64,000 bases of DNA, from assembly GCF_030068605.1 (NCBI RefSeq), contig NZ_JASJOU010000003.1, positions 372,001-436,000 of the forward strand. The letters run 5' to 3'. The stretch is from Xanthocytophaga agilis (GTDB taxonomy: Bacteria > Bacteroidota > Bacteroidia > Cytophagales > 172606-1). The notes under the pieces are model-generated. The model had not been told where the DNA came from and did no database searches. It saw only the letters and a list, made by a program, of their open reading frames with translations. A program made the translations under genes and the position numbers. How positions within the stretch are numbered: position 1 is the stretch's first letter; every line of letters begins with the position of its first letter. Positions 17,316 to 26,840 of this stretch are shown piece by piece.

Positions 17316-18383
17316 TTACTCATCAGCGCAATCAACTTTTACCACATCTGGTGTAAATTGCCACATATCATCCAAAGCAGAACCTGAACTTGTAGAAGAA
17401 GCACCTGTCATGATATATCCTTTGTTGTCATAGGAGAATGATAACGGGAAAGAACGTGCACTACCACAATCATCAGAGAGCTTTTGTTTCTGATTCCAAA
17501 CATCAGCAGTTGGTTCATATTCCCAGATATCTCCTAACTGAGTACTACCACTTAAGCCCATGAAGATATAAGCCTTGTTATTTATTACAAATGCTCCAGC
17601 CTGACTACGAGCAGTAACGTCACTTTCATCAGTTAACTGATCTTTCTTAGTCCATGTATCTTGTTCCGGATCATATTCGTAAATATTTTTCTGAAGCACA
17701 CCATTGTTGTTACCAAAACCTACATATCCTTTTCCATTCAAGGTAAATGCTGTAGCACCATATCTTTTAGATCCTCCAAATGCACGTATCGCTGTCCATT
17801 TATCCTTCGAAGGCTCATATTTATAAAAGTCCTGAAGGTAGTTATCATTTACACCAGTACCTACATACGCAATATCATTTATAACAAAAGCAACTGCATA
17901 TTGACGAGCATCTCCTAAAAATTCAGAGCTTAACTTTGTCCACGTGTCATTGGTAGGATCATACTTATAGAAATCTTTTAGATAATCAGTCTCAGTATCA
18001 TTATTATAACCCAGACCAACATATCCAAATCCACCTGCAGAGAATGCAACTGCACCACTTCTTGGAACACCAGGAAAAGAAGCAATATTTTTCCAATTGC
18101 CATTGGCAGCATCATATACATTGAAATTAGTCAATCGATCTCCTTCTTTATCAATCCCTAATCCTGAGTATACCTTATCTCCAATCACAAAAGATACAGC
18201 ACTATAACGGGCAACTCCAAAATAACCTGATTCAATCTGATACCAGTTTCCATCGGCAGGATCAGTACTATCCCCACCACAACTACTCAAAATAAAGGTA
18301 GAAACAAATAAAACTAAACTAAAGGCTATCTTTCTTGTAAAACCAGCCTCACCAGCTACTAATAGATTTCTTTTATGGTTCAT
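17316..18383 (-). CDS. Kelch-repeat lipoprotein
   Basis: 355 residues from ATG 18383, chosen because MNHKRNL starts the charged part of the signal peptide; lipobox ILSSC. About six repeats of roughly 48 residues follow, each with an R-Y/S-x-A-V/A-F core, a G-Y-V-G-x-G turn and a Y-D/E-P...D-x-W-T end (for example AFTLNGKGYVGFG). This indicates a six-bladed Kelch beta-propeller. No galactose-oxidase copper site was seen. It probably sits at the surface as a binding protein. It lies 63 bases after the DUF4270 gene (18447) and is probably co-transcribed with it. Confidence 0.88.
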   Translation of the reverse strand: MNHKRNLLVAGEAGFTRKIAFSLVLFVSTFILSSCGGDSTDPADGNWYQIESGYFGVARYSAVSFVIGDKVYSGLGIDKEGDRLTNFNVYDAANGNWKNIASFPGVPRSGAVAFSAGGFGYVGLGYNNDTETDYLKDFYKYDPTNDTWTKLSSEFLGDARQYAVAFVINDIAYVGTGVNDNYLQDFYKYEPSKDKWTAIRAFGGSKRYGATAFTLNGKGYVGFGNNNGVLQKNIYEYDPEQDTWTKKDQLTDESDVTARSQAGAFVINNKAYIFMGLSGSTQLGDIWEYEPTADVWNQKQKLSDDCGSARSFPLSFSYDNKGYIMTGASSTSSGSALDDMWQFTPDVVKVDCADE

Positions 18384-18446
18384 AAGGTTTATATGATAAT
18401 TAATAAAATACAATTTTTATTATTGTGATCCTTTATTTGCAAGGAC

Positions 18447-19775
18447 TTATTTGGAAACCATTGTAACAAACACAGTCAGCTTCATTGGTTTATTTGCAGA
18501 TTTCTGGCTGCCAAATACTAGTCTGTCTACACCCAGTGAAGTAGAATAAGGCATAATTAATAACCCATTCCATTCCGATCCGGTACTTTTCAGAATAGAG
18601 TTTACATATTCGTGTAATTCGAAGGAATAGGCTTTATCAGTTGTTGTATAGTCTGTTGTGTAACTTACTACCTGTTGAGTTGTACTATAGCTGGTATACA
18701 AAGGAGATAAAGCTTTATTTTTTGTAGAGGCATAATACATAGTCAACTGAGAAGGCAACGGAAGATTAGAAGGGTTGGCTCCTGAAGCTGGCTTTACAGT
18801 TAAAATAGCCTGATTCAAACTAGCATATCCTACATTCTGCAATTGCTGAATACTAGGAAAATCAATACGAGTAGCAAAACCTAAACTTTGTTGCAGATAT
18901 AACTCCTCATTTGTCTCAGCAGAGGAAATGATATCTCCTTGCTTTTGAAGATTTGCCAGCTTTCCAGGGCGATTGAGTGCCTGTATCTGATTAAACTTCA
19001 ATGTAGAACTTAATGGAAATGTCTGTATAGCTTCTGTTACACTTTGTTCACTGTTGGTATGATAATACAACTTTAACATAGTACTATCGGACTTAAATCC
19101 CAATACGGCGGCATTATCATTAGCACCATTTAGTAAGGCTAATCCATGTAAAATAATCTGAAAGTCATCCTGATCCTGTAACTTGTCTGCCTTAGCAGCA
19201 TTAAATAGTGCCAAGCCCAAATCATCAGACATCCGGATTGTCAGATTTTTACCTAACCTGGGTCTGGCTTTAAATCGTTTATTACCTAATGATTCAGATA
19301 AAACTGGGACAGAACTGGTATTATAGTAGGTTCTCTCATCGTCCAAATCACTTTGCAGACCATGCAAAGAGATTGTTTGAGATTGTGTTGTATCTCCATA
19401 CCAGTACTCATAACTGGTAGAAAACACTAAGGAATCATACTCTATCTTATTGTTGTCGTCTGTCAACTTAAAAGAACTGGTATGGCTAAGTTCAAAATAG
19501 GGTATAGCCTGCACTGTACCTAACTTAGGGTCAGTATATCTTCCAGCTAATAATCGACCATTTCCACCTGTAGTAATAGAATCAAGAAAAACAGTTGAAG
19601 CTCTTACTGTAAATGTATCCAGCACCTGGATCTCTACATTCTGATCTTTATCAGCAAGCTTGATCCCCACACTATCATCTCCTTTCTCACAGGCACTTAG
19701 TCCCACAACTACCAAAGAGATCAGACACAAAAAATACAGCCAGTGGTACTTGTTAAAATTGTTTTTGTTAGTCAT
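18447..19775 (-). CDS. DUF4270-family lipoprotein
   Basis: 442 residues from the second of two adjacent ATGs (19775/19778). Lipobox GLSAC. The segment after the signal (DSVGIKL ... VLDTFTVRASTVFLDSI ... LLAGRYTDPKLGTVQAIPYFEL) is the characteristic start of DUF4270 proteins in Bacteroidota. The rest is beta-rich. Family members are often next to surface or glycan-related genes, but no biochemical role is established. It is paired here with the Kelch lipoprotein, which suggests a shared surface role. Confidence 0.85.
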   Translation of the reverse strand: MTNKNNFNKYHWLYFLCLISLVVVGLSACEKGDDSVGIKLADKDQNVEIQVLDTFTVRASTVFLDSITTGGNGRLLAGRYTDPKLGTVQAIPYFELSHTSSFKLTDDNNKIEYDSLVFSTSYEYWYGDTTQSQTISLHGLQSDLDDERTYYNTSSVPVLSESLGNKRFKARPRLGKNLTIRMSDDLGLALFNAAKADKLQDQDDFQIILHGLALLNGANDNAAVLGFKSDSTMLKLYYHTNSEQSVTEAIQTFPLSSTLKFNQIQALNRPGKLANLQKQGDIISSAETNEELYLQQSLGFATRIDFPSIQQLQNVGYASLNQAILTVKPASGANPSNLPLPSQLTMYYASTKNKALSPLYTSYSTTQQVVSYTTDYTTTDKAYSFELHEYVNSILKSTGSEWNGLLIMPYSTSLGVDRLVFGSQKSANKPMKLTVFVTMVSK

Positions 19776-20069
19776 CAATAATAATCCCTATTATGCCGAA
19801 AATAGTTGTACTTTACAAAACATGAGCTAAACCTTCAGGAGGAGGAGTTTTGATTTGCCCCATGAAGATACAGATCTGATGCCCATTTCACTTATTTAAA
19901 ACAGAGTGTACTCCAAAATATTGTGCAAATATGCAAAGACAAATCAGAAGACTCGCAAAAATAGAGATAGAAATATAAAAAGCAAAGCAGTATCGTATTC
20001 CCAACTGTTAAATGATGTTAAATGATGAATATCCCGGATCACAAAGCTCTTCTATCAGGAAGTGTCGGC

Positions 20070-20783
20070 TTATTCAATTTTACTGAGATTTATTTTCGAA
20101 AGAAAGGCTTCACTATAGTGTTCACTGATAGGAATAAATACCTCTCCTAGCTTAATTTTCTGATTACGAATACAATCTATTTTATCAAGCGCCACTATGT
20201 AGGAACGATGTACACGAACAAATTGTGAAACAGGCAGATTCTCTTCCAGTGATTTCATTGTCATTCGGGTAACCACAGGTCGGGATTGCCCTGCCAGATA
20301 GATTTTAAGATAATCTTTCAGGCCTTCAACATACATAATCTCAGACATCTTGATTTTTACAAGAGAATAATCTGCATGTACAAAGAAATAGTCGTTTTCT
20401 ACAGCTGGCTTTATTTCCTGTTTTCGCAGGGAAAACAATTCATAAGCTTTGTTAGTAGCTTTCAGAAAACGTTCAAAAGCCACAGGTTTTAACAAATAAT
20501 CGACCACATCCAGATTAAATCCTTCCAGTGCATATTGATCATAAGCAGTAATGAAAATGACCATAGGTGAATAGGACAGGCCTTGCAACAACTGTACACC
20601 TGTAATCCCAGGCATTTGAATATCTAAAAACATCAGATCAACCTGTTCATTACGCAATGCATCCATAGCCTCAAATGCATTTTTACATCTTTTCACAAGC
20701 TTCAGATAAGGTATCTGCTGAATATTATCTACCAGCAAATCCAAAGCAAGACTTTCATCATCTACAGCAATGCAGTTCATCAT
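20070..20783 (-). CDS. LytTR-family response regulator
   Basis: 237 residues. An N-terminal receiver domain has the acidic pair in IAVDDES and the phospho-acceptor Asp in LMFLDIQMPG (Asp54), plus conserved FITAYDQYALEGF and Lys in YLLKPVAF. The C-terminal LytTR DNA-binding domain (about 135-235) shows IMYVEGLKDYLKIYL and FVRVHRSYIVALDKI. The sensor kinase gene at 20854 lies upstream on the same strand, 71 bases away. It closely resembles the regulator at 27875. Confidence 0.93.
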   Translation of the reverse strand: MMNCIAVDDESLALDLLVDNIQQIPYLKLVKRCKNAFEAMDALRNEQVDLMFLDIQMPGITGVQLLQGLSYSPMVIFITAYDQYALEGFNLDVVDYLLKPVAFERFLKATNKAYELFSLRKQEIKPAVENDYFFVHADYSLVKIKMSEIMYVEGLKDYLKIYLAGQSRPVVTRMTMKSLEENLPVSQFVRVHRSYIVALDKIDCIRNQKIKLGEVFIPISEHYSEAFLSKINLSKIE

Positions 20784-20853
20784 AAAGTTTTTTATAGCGT
20801 TCTGGCTTGACCAAAAATTGTATATAGTTGAGATATCCTACAACATGAAGTAT

Positions 20854-21945
20854 CTATAAAGTACTTTTTTTCAGACTTAGTACTCTATCATGTTTAAAAT
20901 CAAGTTCTAATATAACCTGATAGATTGTGTCCTGTTGAATAACTTCAAGAGAATGTGCATCTGGGTATAGCAAATCCAGCCTTCTTTTTACATTAGCTAA
21001 CCCTATCCCTGAAGCTCTGTCCTTTTTTTCCTGAAATAGCTGATTAACTTTATTTTTTATAGTAAAGATCAACCTTTTTTCATTTGCTTCTAAGGTAAGC
21101 TCAATAATTGGTTGCTCAATCATCCCTACCCCATGTTTAAAAGCATTTTCGACAAAAGGTATCAACAACATAGGTTCTATAGATTGTGACGCCATAGGGT
21201 GGACTATTTCAAAAATTATTTTGACATCATCCCCAAACCGAAGTTTTTGTAAATCAATGTAACTCTGCAGGTATTGTACTTCTTTATCCAGGCTTACCTG
21301 AGTATCAGCCGACTCATACAACATATATCGCATCAGTTCAGACAATTTAATAATAACAGGTTCAACTAATTCCGATTTCTTGCGGGCCAGAGCTGCTAGG
21401 CTATTTAAGACATTAAACATAAAATGCGGACTCACCTGTGACCGCAAGAACGACAACTCTGATTTGAGTCTTTCCGTTTCCTGTTCTTTTCTGTTTTGTT
21501 CCATAACCAGGTTATCAGAAACAATCCGGAAACTGGTACTAAACGCCCACGTAAAAAACAAAGGAAAGAGATTGCCTATATGAAAAGGCCTTTTAAAGCC
21601 TCCCCGTACAGGATTATGCAGATGAAACAGATATTCACGAATAGAATGATTGATAATCAGTGCCACAAACACTACACCCAACACGAGAAATATATACCAG
21701 ACAATCCCTTTCTTACGCAATATCTTCGGAATCAAATAGTAGGCATTGATATAGAAAAAGGGAATATCCAACAAATTAAATATCAGGAAATAATAGTCAG
21801 GTAATGATGGGGGTCGCGGGCCAGGATTTGGAGGAGGATGATTTCTAAAGACCAGCGGCGTTGCCAGAAATAAAACCCAGAAGCATACGTGAAGTATAAC
21901 AAAAAGAGTAGAAGAAAGAACCGATTTAGACCGAATAGACACCAT
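20854..21945 (-). CDS. LytS-like sensor histidine kinase
   Basis: 363 residues from ATG 21945 (ATG 21969 would add eight). Four membrane helices occupy about residues 10-130, followed by a short linker. The His_kinase domain has H-box LRSQVSPHFMFNVLNSLAAL, and the HATPase has N-box PFVENAFKHGVGM and G-box ASGIGLANVKRRLDLLYP. No separate extracytoplasmic sensor domain is present, so the membrane helices probably sense the signal. It pairs with the LytTR regulator at 20070. Confidence 0.93.
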   Translation of the reverse strand: MVSIRSKSVLSSTLFVILHVCFWVLFLATPLVFRNHPPPNPGPRPPSLPDYYFLIFNLLDIPFFYINAYYLIPKILRKKGIVWYIFLVLGVVFVALIINHSIREYLFHLHNPVRGGFKRPFHIGNLFPLFFTWAFSTSFRIVSDNLVMEQNRKEQETERLKSELSFLRSQVSPHFMFNVLNSLAALARKKSELVEPVIIKLSELMRYMLYESADTQVSLDKEVQYLQSYIDLQKLRFGDDVKIIFEIVHPMASQSIEPMLLIPFVENAFKHGVGMIEQPIIELTLEANEKRLIFTIKNKVNQLFQEKKDRASGIGLANVKRRLDLLYPDAHSLEVIQQDTIYQVILELDFKHDRVLSLKKSTL

Positions 21946-22140
21946 GCAAAATCTTAAAAACCCACACAAGTTTAGTGATAATACTCAGGTATTTATCCGA
22001 AAATAGAAAGAAAGGTAAAATATGTAGACTAACGTATCAAATGTAGCTATAAGTAAAATGATTTACAGGATCTCAGTAAACCATTTTACTTATATGTATA
22101 CCCGATTATATTACTTATCAGTTATATTCACTTGTATATG

Positions 22141-22596
22141 TCAAGGCAGTTTGATTTTTTGCCTTTCTCCCTTTACCCAATCTACTATTGTTTTTATTTG
22201 TGTTTCATGGAGTTTGGCATCCTTGTGCAATAAAGTATAAGAGGATATAGGCATATGGCCTTCTTCTACTTCCTCTGCTATTTCTTCCAACTTGTGATCC
22301 ATTCTTTTGGGTTCGTACTGAGCAAAGTCTGAAAAATTCAGTTCTCTCTTTCCTTCATCCACATGATGACTCAACCACAAACCAATAGGATTTATGTTTG
22401 CATACCAGGGATATTCCGTATGATTAGAATGACAATCAAAACAGGCTGTTTTTAATAGTCCGGCAACTTCCGGAGTTACCTGAACATAGTGAGTGTAATC
22501 TTTTTCAGATTCAGCAGACCCTAAATTTCGTTCCGGGCGGATAAACTGGATTAGAACCAAAATGGCAACAACAATAAGTAAGATCTTTTTCTTCAT
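22141..22596 (-). CDS. haem-binding domain (c-type) membrane-anchored protein
   Basis: 151 residues. An N-terminal hydrophobic anchor (KILLIVVAILVLIQFI) places the rest in the periplasm. A single CxxCH haem c site, CFDCHSN (Cys52, Cys55, His56), is followed by EYPWYANINPIGLWLSHHVD, which is typical of the Haem_bd family. A Met in EEGHMPISSY may be the distal ligand. Family members are thought to take part in electron transfer or haem sensing. It lies next to YceI and the LytS/LytTR pair on the same strand. Confidence 0.88.
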   Translation of the reverse strand: MKKKILLIVVAILVLIQFIRPERNLGSAESEKDYTHYVQVTPEVAGLLKTACFDCHSNHTEYPWYANINPIGLWLSHHVDEGKRELNFSDFAQYEPKRMDHKLEEIAEEVEEGHMPISSYTLLHKDAKLHETQIKTIVDWVKGERQKIKLP

Positions 22597-22786
22597 ACAT
22601 TTACTTGACTGAAAATCATAAGGTATAACTATACCTGTAAGAGAAGAGTGGGGAAATAATTACTATGAAAATAAACCAAGGCTTGTATCTTTTACTATTA
22701 TCCTGTAAAACGGTGTATTAGTACTATATGCAGCATAAGGTTGCTTCAATAAGAAGACAACCCTATACTTATTGAATTTTGATCCA

Positions 22787-23350
22787 TTACTTATTGATCT
22801 CAATATTTGCTACAATATTTACTTCATCGCTAATTACAGCGGCAGGTGCAGAACCAAGATTGAAATCAGATCGTTTGATAGTTCCCAGAGCTTTAAATCC
22901 AGCGATAGTTTTCTTGTTCATAGGATGTGTAGTAGTGCCATTGAGTGTTACATCCAGAACAACCGGTTTGGTTACACCATGTAGTGTCAGATCCCCAGCC
23001 AGTTTGTATTTTTTTCCTTCTGCTTTTTTAATAGAAGTACTTTTAAAAGTAAGAGTTGGATATTTGGCAGCATCAAAAAACTTATCACTTTTTAAGTCTT
23101 TATCGCGGTTATCATTATCTGTATCTATACTATTCACATCCGCAGTCAATTCCACTACAGCATCGGAAAAATCGTCTTTAGAAGAAGTAACTTTGAGATC
23201 AAAATTTTTAAATGAGCCATCTACTTCCGAAACCATCATATGGGTAACATTAAACCCTAATTTTGCATGAGCTTTATCCAAAGTCCAGGTCTGACCGAAA
23301 GTAACAATGGTACTACTCATGAGAGCAATGGTAAAAATGATTTTTTTCAT
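22787..23350 (-). CDS. YceI-family periplasmic lipid-binding protein
   Basis: 187 residues. A signal peptide ends in VTFGQ. The YceI lipocalin-like barrel is shown by TWTLDKAHAKLGFNVTHMM, KSDKFFDAAKYPTLTFKST and LAGDLTLHGVTKPVVLDV, all family signatures. Members bind isoprenoid or other amphiphilic lipids in the periplasm. It lies between the haem-binding protein and the outer-membrane receptor on the same strand, but with long gaps, so it is probably a separate transcript. Confidence 0.95.
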   Translation of the reverse strand: MKKIIFTIALMSSTIVTFGQTWTLDKAHAKLGFNVTHMMVSEVDGSFKNFDLKVTSSKDDFSDAVVELTADVNSIDTDNDNRDKDLKSDKFFDAAKYPTLTFKSTSIKKAEGKKYKLAGDLTLHGVTKPVVLDVTLNGTTTHPMNKKTIAGFKALGTIKRSDFNLGSAPAAVISDEVNIVANIEINK

Positions 23351-23600
23351 GATTTAACACAGATTAGGTGATACAGATAAAAACAAATTTTACACTCCTC
23401 ATATTTATTTTCTGCTCTATGTGTCAGCAACTAATGGGAAACTAGTCGCTAAACTTTGTATTGGACAAGGTAAACAAAAATATAAATATTCACACAATCA
23501 GATGGTATTATTCTAATTCTTCTTGAACACTTGTAGCTATTGCTGAGGAAACGGAAAAAAAAGTAGTCAGGCTGGAGAAAATCTGGTTTTTAGAAATAAA

Positions 23601-23630
23601 AAAAGACCTGACTGTATGTCAGGCCTTTTT
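23601..23630 (-). terminator. rho-independent terminator after the receptor gene
   Basis: A 12-bp stem with one mismatch (arms 23601-23612 and 23618-23629) lies just past the stop at 23635. A T-run on the minus strand comes from the A-run before 23605. Confidence 0.82.
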
Positions 23631-23634
23631 CTAG

Positions 23635-26457
23635 TTAACTATCTTTTTTGGTTGGAGCAATGATTTCTTTATCCTGAATACTTTTTGCATTTTGTTCAGG
23701 AGCAGGTTTATCTGCGGGTTGTCCTTCCAATATTTCCGAATGAAGTTGCTTTTTGAATGGCTGGATGCTTCCGGAACTATCCTTTATCGTTGAATCTTTT
23801 TTGAAAGAATCTCTCTTGAATTGTGTACTGTCCCGTTTAACTCCATCCTTTTGTCCCGGATATTGACCGCCTGGTCTCTGTCCTCCCTGCTGAGGTGCTC
23901 CTTGTCCTGGAGGACGGCCTTGCCCCTGCATTTGCTGACGGCCTCCCTGACCTTGTCCTTCGCCTCCTCCCATACCTCCACCACCATTGTCACCACCTTC
24001 TTTCATATCATCATTATTAATAGATTTTCTCCGTCTTGGTGCTGAATCAAAACTCATCTTACCAATACGATAGCTGAAGGTGATTTTAAAGTTCATGTTA
24101 TGCATCTCGTTCACACTACGTTGTGTAAGAATAGGAGAGTTCAATTCTGTACGAATACGCATAGCTGTTGTGAAGAAGTTTTCAGCACCAAATCCAATAC
24201 TGCCTTTTTTGTTCTTAAATTCTTTGCGAATTCCTAAGCTATAAATTCCAAATCCCCCCTGTATCCCTTGTAGTTGTACCTGACGGCCTCTATAGAAGGA
24301 GAATGCCTGTATACCCCAACCGTTCTTAATAGTGTAGTTTCCAAAGAAACGGAAGTTATACACCCAACCTTCATTGCTCGCCCGATAAATAGGGTTTGGA
24401 TTATTATTATCCAATACTGAATAATACACATCTGTTCCACCGTTCAGAGATAGTTTATTGGAAAGATTAATGTTGACAAATAAGTTTACTCCATAAGAGT
24501 TCTCACTTCCAATATTCTGATATGTAGTACGAATTCCAGTGAGAGAATCTGTAGGATTGACAAACAAATCCCGTACACTTTGTATCGCATCATTGGTATT
24601 TCTAACAAAAGCAGCAAAATTCAAAGATGTAGTCTTGATAGTAGTATTATAACCTACTTCAAAGTTATTAGTATATTCCGGTTGTAATCTTGGGTTACCT
24701 TCTGTTATATTCAGCTGGTTAGTTCGTTGAATATTAGGGTTTAGAAACTGAATAGAAGGACGTTGAATCCTACGGTTATATGAGAATTTGATCATATTTC
24801 CTTTTTTCAGTTTCTTGGAAATATTCAGGCTAGGTACTAATACTCCATAAGATGGAATATCTATATCTGCCTCGTCCTGCAAATATGCATGGATTGTAGT
24901 ATATTCATAACGCCCTCCCACTTTGAAACTATAATTATTTTGTGTACTAAAGGTATAAGAAGCATATCCTGAAGTAACATTCTGATTATATGTCAGATTA
25001 TTGGAATAGACATCATCTGTTATAAGTTGAAATGACCCACCTTCCAATGCTTTAAATGTTTGAAAATCGCTGGTTACTTGCCGCATTATATTCTTTGCAC
25101 CCATTTCTAACATTTGATTCTTTGCAATCGGATTTTGATAGTCCAGTTGTAGTGTCACCTCCTGGTTATGGCTATCATTTATATTTTTCTGAGAAGCAGT
25201 ATCTACTGTTTGTGAAATACTTAGAAAATCGTTAGTGCGATTATTACGGCTATACAATGCAAGAATACTCAATTCTTTCTGAGGCTTTTCAAACAAATGA
25301 GTATACGTTAAATTTAAATCTATCGTTCCTGACAGATCTTTCACCTTTACGTCACTTACATTACTTGTTGGTGGAGTACTCAGATCATATCTGGTAGATA
25401 ATGTTGTTAAATCATCCTGATAGGATGTATTATTTCTAACGCCATATTGCACAGAGGCAGATAGAAGATTATATTTATTAATATCATAGTCCCATCCCAG
25501 TGTATAACGGCCAAACATACCATTGTTACGGGTATTTGCTTTTTGCGTATTTAAACCAGTCTTAGTTTCCTGGCTGTTTTCATATTTTCCATTCACATTA
25601 TAGTTACCACGACCAAACCCACCCAGAGAAAAGCCCATCTTACCTTTACGGTAGCTTCCATTCAGACCCAGGTTTGCTCCTCTTAATCCTGCACTACCAT
25701 CTATATTCAGAGACATCCCCTGCATATTGTTCTTTTTGGTAATGATATTGATGATACCGCCAGAACCTTCCGCATCGTATTTGGCAGAAGGAGACGTAAT
25801 TACTTCAACAGACTTAATCTGATCAGCAGGGATTTGTTTCAATGCATCGGCTATACTTCCTGCTGTGATAGTAGATGGTTTGTTGTTTATTAACACTCTG
25901 ATATTCTGGCTTCCACGCATAGAAACGTTTCCATCCATATCTACTGACAACATAGGTACGCGTCTCAATACATCTGTTGCATCTCCCCCTTTGGCAGTTG
26001 CATCATTTTCTGCGTTATACACTGTGCGGTCTACTTTTTCTTCAATCAGGTTACGTTGTCCTACAATCTCTACCTCCTGTAACTTCTGTGTTTGAGAAGA
26101 CAGATAAATCTGTCCCATATTCACATCAGAGCTTTTATCTGTTATGGCAGGCAGTTTAATTTCCACTGTGTTGTATCCAATAAAACTAATCTGTAAAGCA
26201 AAGTTTCCTTCAGATACTTTGGCCAATGTAAACTTTCCTTTATCATCGCAGACAGCTCCATCTACAGGCTTTTTAGTGGCCGGATTGATCAGTGCTACAG
26301 TAGCGAAAGGAACCGGTTCTTTGGTAGTCGAATCAATGACAGTACCTGTAATACGTACACTACCGCGAGGTGCAGATGCTGTTACTTGAGTTTGGGCCCA
26401 AACAGCGGGGGTCCCCATCGTTAAAAGTGTTAAGATTAACACTAAAATTTTATACAT
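23635..26457 (-). CDS. TonB-dependent-receptor-like outer-membrane beta-barrel protein
   Basis: 940 residues from ATG 26457, which gives a clean signal peptide ending TPAVWAQ; in-frame ATGs at 26484 and 26505 are possible. A carboxypeptidase-like regulatory domain (about 35-115: ITGTVIDSTTKEPVPFATVAL) precedes a plug (about 125-245: LRRVPMLSVDMDGNVSMRGS, SAKYDAEGSGGIINIITKK) and a barrel (about 250-807) ending KITFSYRIGKMSF. This matches the 'outer membrane beta-barrel family' group that lacks a partner SusD. An unusual Gly/Gln-rich then Lys/Asp/Ser-rich tail of about 130 residues follows. It is divergent from the LytS/LytTR pair at 26841. Confidence 0.9.
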   Translation of the reverse strand: MYKILVLILTLLTMGTPAVWAQTQVTASAPRGSVRITGTVIDSTTKEPVPFATVALINPATKKPVDGAVCDDKGKFTLAKVSEGNFALQISFIGYNTVEIKLPAITDKSSDVNMGQIYLSSQTQKLQEVEIVGQRNLIEEKVDRTVYNAENDATAKGGDATDVLRRVPMLSVDMDGNVSMRGSQNIRVLINNKPSTITAGSIADALKQIPADQIKSVEVITSPSAKYDAEGSGGIINIITKKNNMQGMSLNIDGSAGLRGANLGLNGSYRKGKMGFSLGGFGRGNYNVNGKYENSQETKTGLNTQKANTRNNGMFGRYTLGWDYDINKYNLLSASVQYGVRNNTSYQDDLTTLSTRYDLSTPPTSNVSDVKVKDLSGTIDLNLTYTHLFEKPQKELSILALYSRNNRTNDFLSISQTVDTASQKNINDSHNQEVTLQLDYQNPIAKNQMLEMGAKNIMRQVTSDFQTFKALEGGSFQLITDDVYSNNLTYNQNVTSGYASYTFSTQNNYSFKVGGRYEYTTIHAYLQDEADIDIPSYGVLVPSLNISKKLKKGNMIKFSYNRRIQRPSIQFLNPNIQRTNQLNITEGNPRLQPEYTNNFEVGYNTTIKTTSLNFAAFVRNTNDAIQSVRDLFVNPTDSLTGIRTTYQNIGSENSYGVNLFVNINLSNKLSLNGGTDVYYSVLDNNNPNPIYRASNEGWVYNFRFFGNYTIKNGWGIQAFSFYRGRQVQLQGIQGGFGIYSLGIRKEFKNKKGSIGFGAENFFTTAMRIRTELNSPILTQRSVNEMHNMNFKITFSYRIGKMSFDSAPRRRKSINNDDMKEGGDNGGGGMGGGEGQGQGGRQQMQGQGRPPGQGAPQQGGQRPGGQYPGQKDGVKRDSTQFKRDSFKKDSTIKDSSGSIQPFKKQLHSEILEGQPADKPAPEQNAKSIQDKEIIAPTKKDS

Positions 26458-26840
26458 AGTATTATTGGTTTGAAAATACTTCATATCAGCTAGAGATTCA
26501 CTCATCGTTCTGTCAGAATAAACACAAAGAAATACACAATGTTAAGACAGGAGAAACCTCATTAGACTATCAGTTTGTTATACTCTACCGTTCGGCCAAT
26601 TATTCGACAAACTAGTCTGACGAGAAAACTACGGCGATTATCGATCAAAAATGTCTGATTGTATAATAATGGCACAGATTAAGGATGAACGGTAAAGATG
26701 ACTTAGTTAATTCGCACTTTTTCACGTTATTTGAGTAAGGTGCTTTACCGCTACAACCATACTTTTCAGCTAACGTATACATTGTCCTTACTATCATTGA
26801 GTATCTATCTGATATCTTACAGATAGAATTGCCTGGGTCT
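26458..26840. other. intergenic region between divergent receptor and sensor kinase
   Basis: Up to 383 bases separate the receptor gene and the kinase at 26841, and both promoters must lie here. It is AT-rich; no clear promoter pair, RNA gene or perfect inverted repeat was recognised. A LytTR-type direct repeat may be present but cannot be assigned by eye. Confidence 0.35.
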
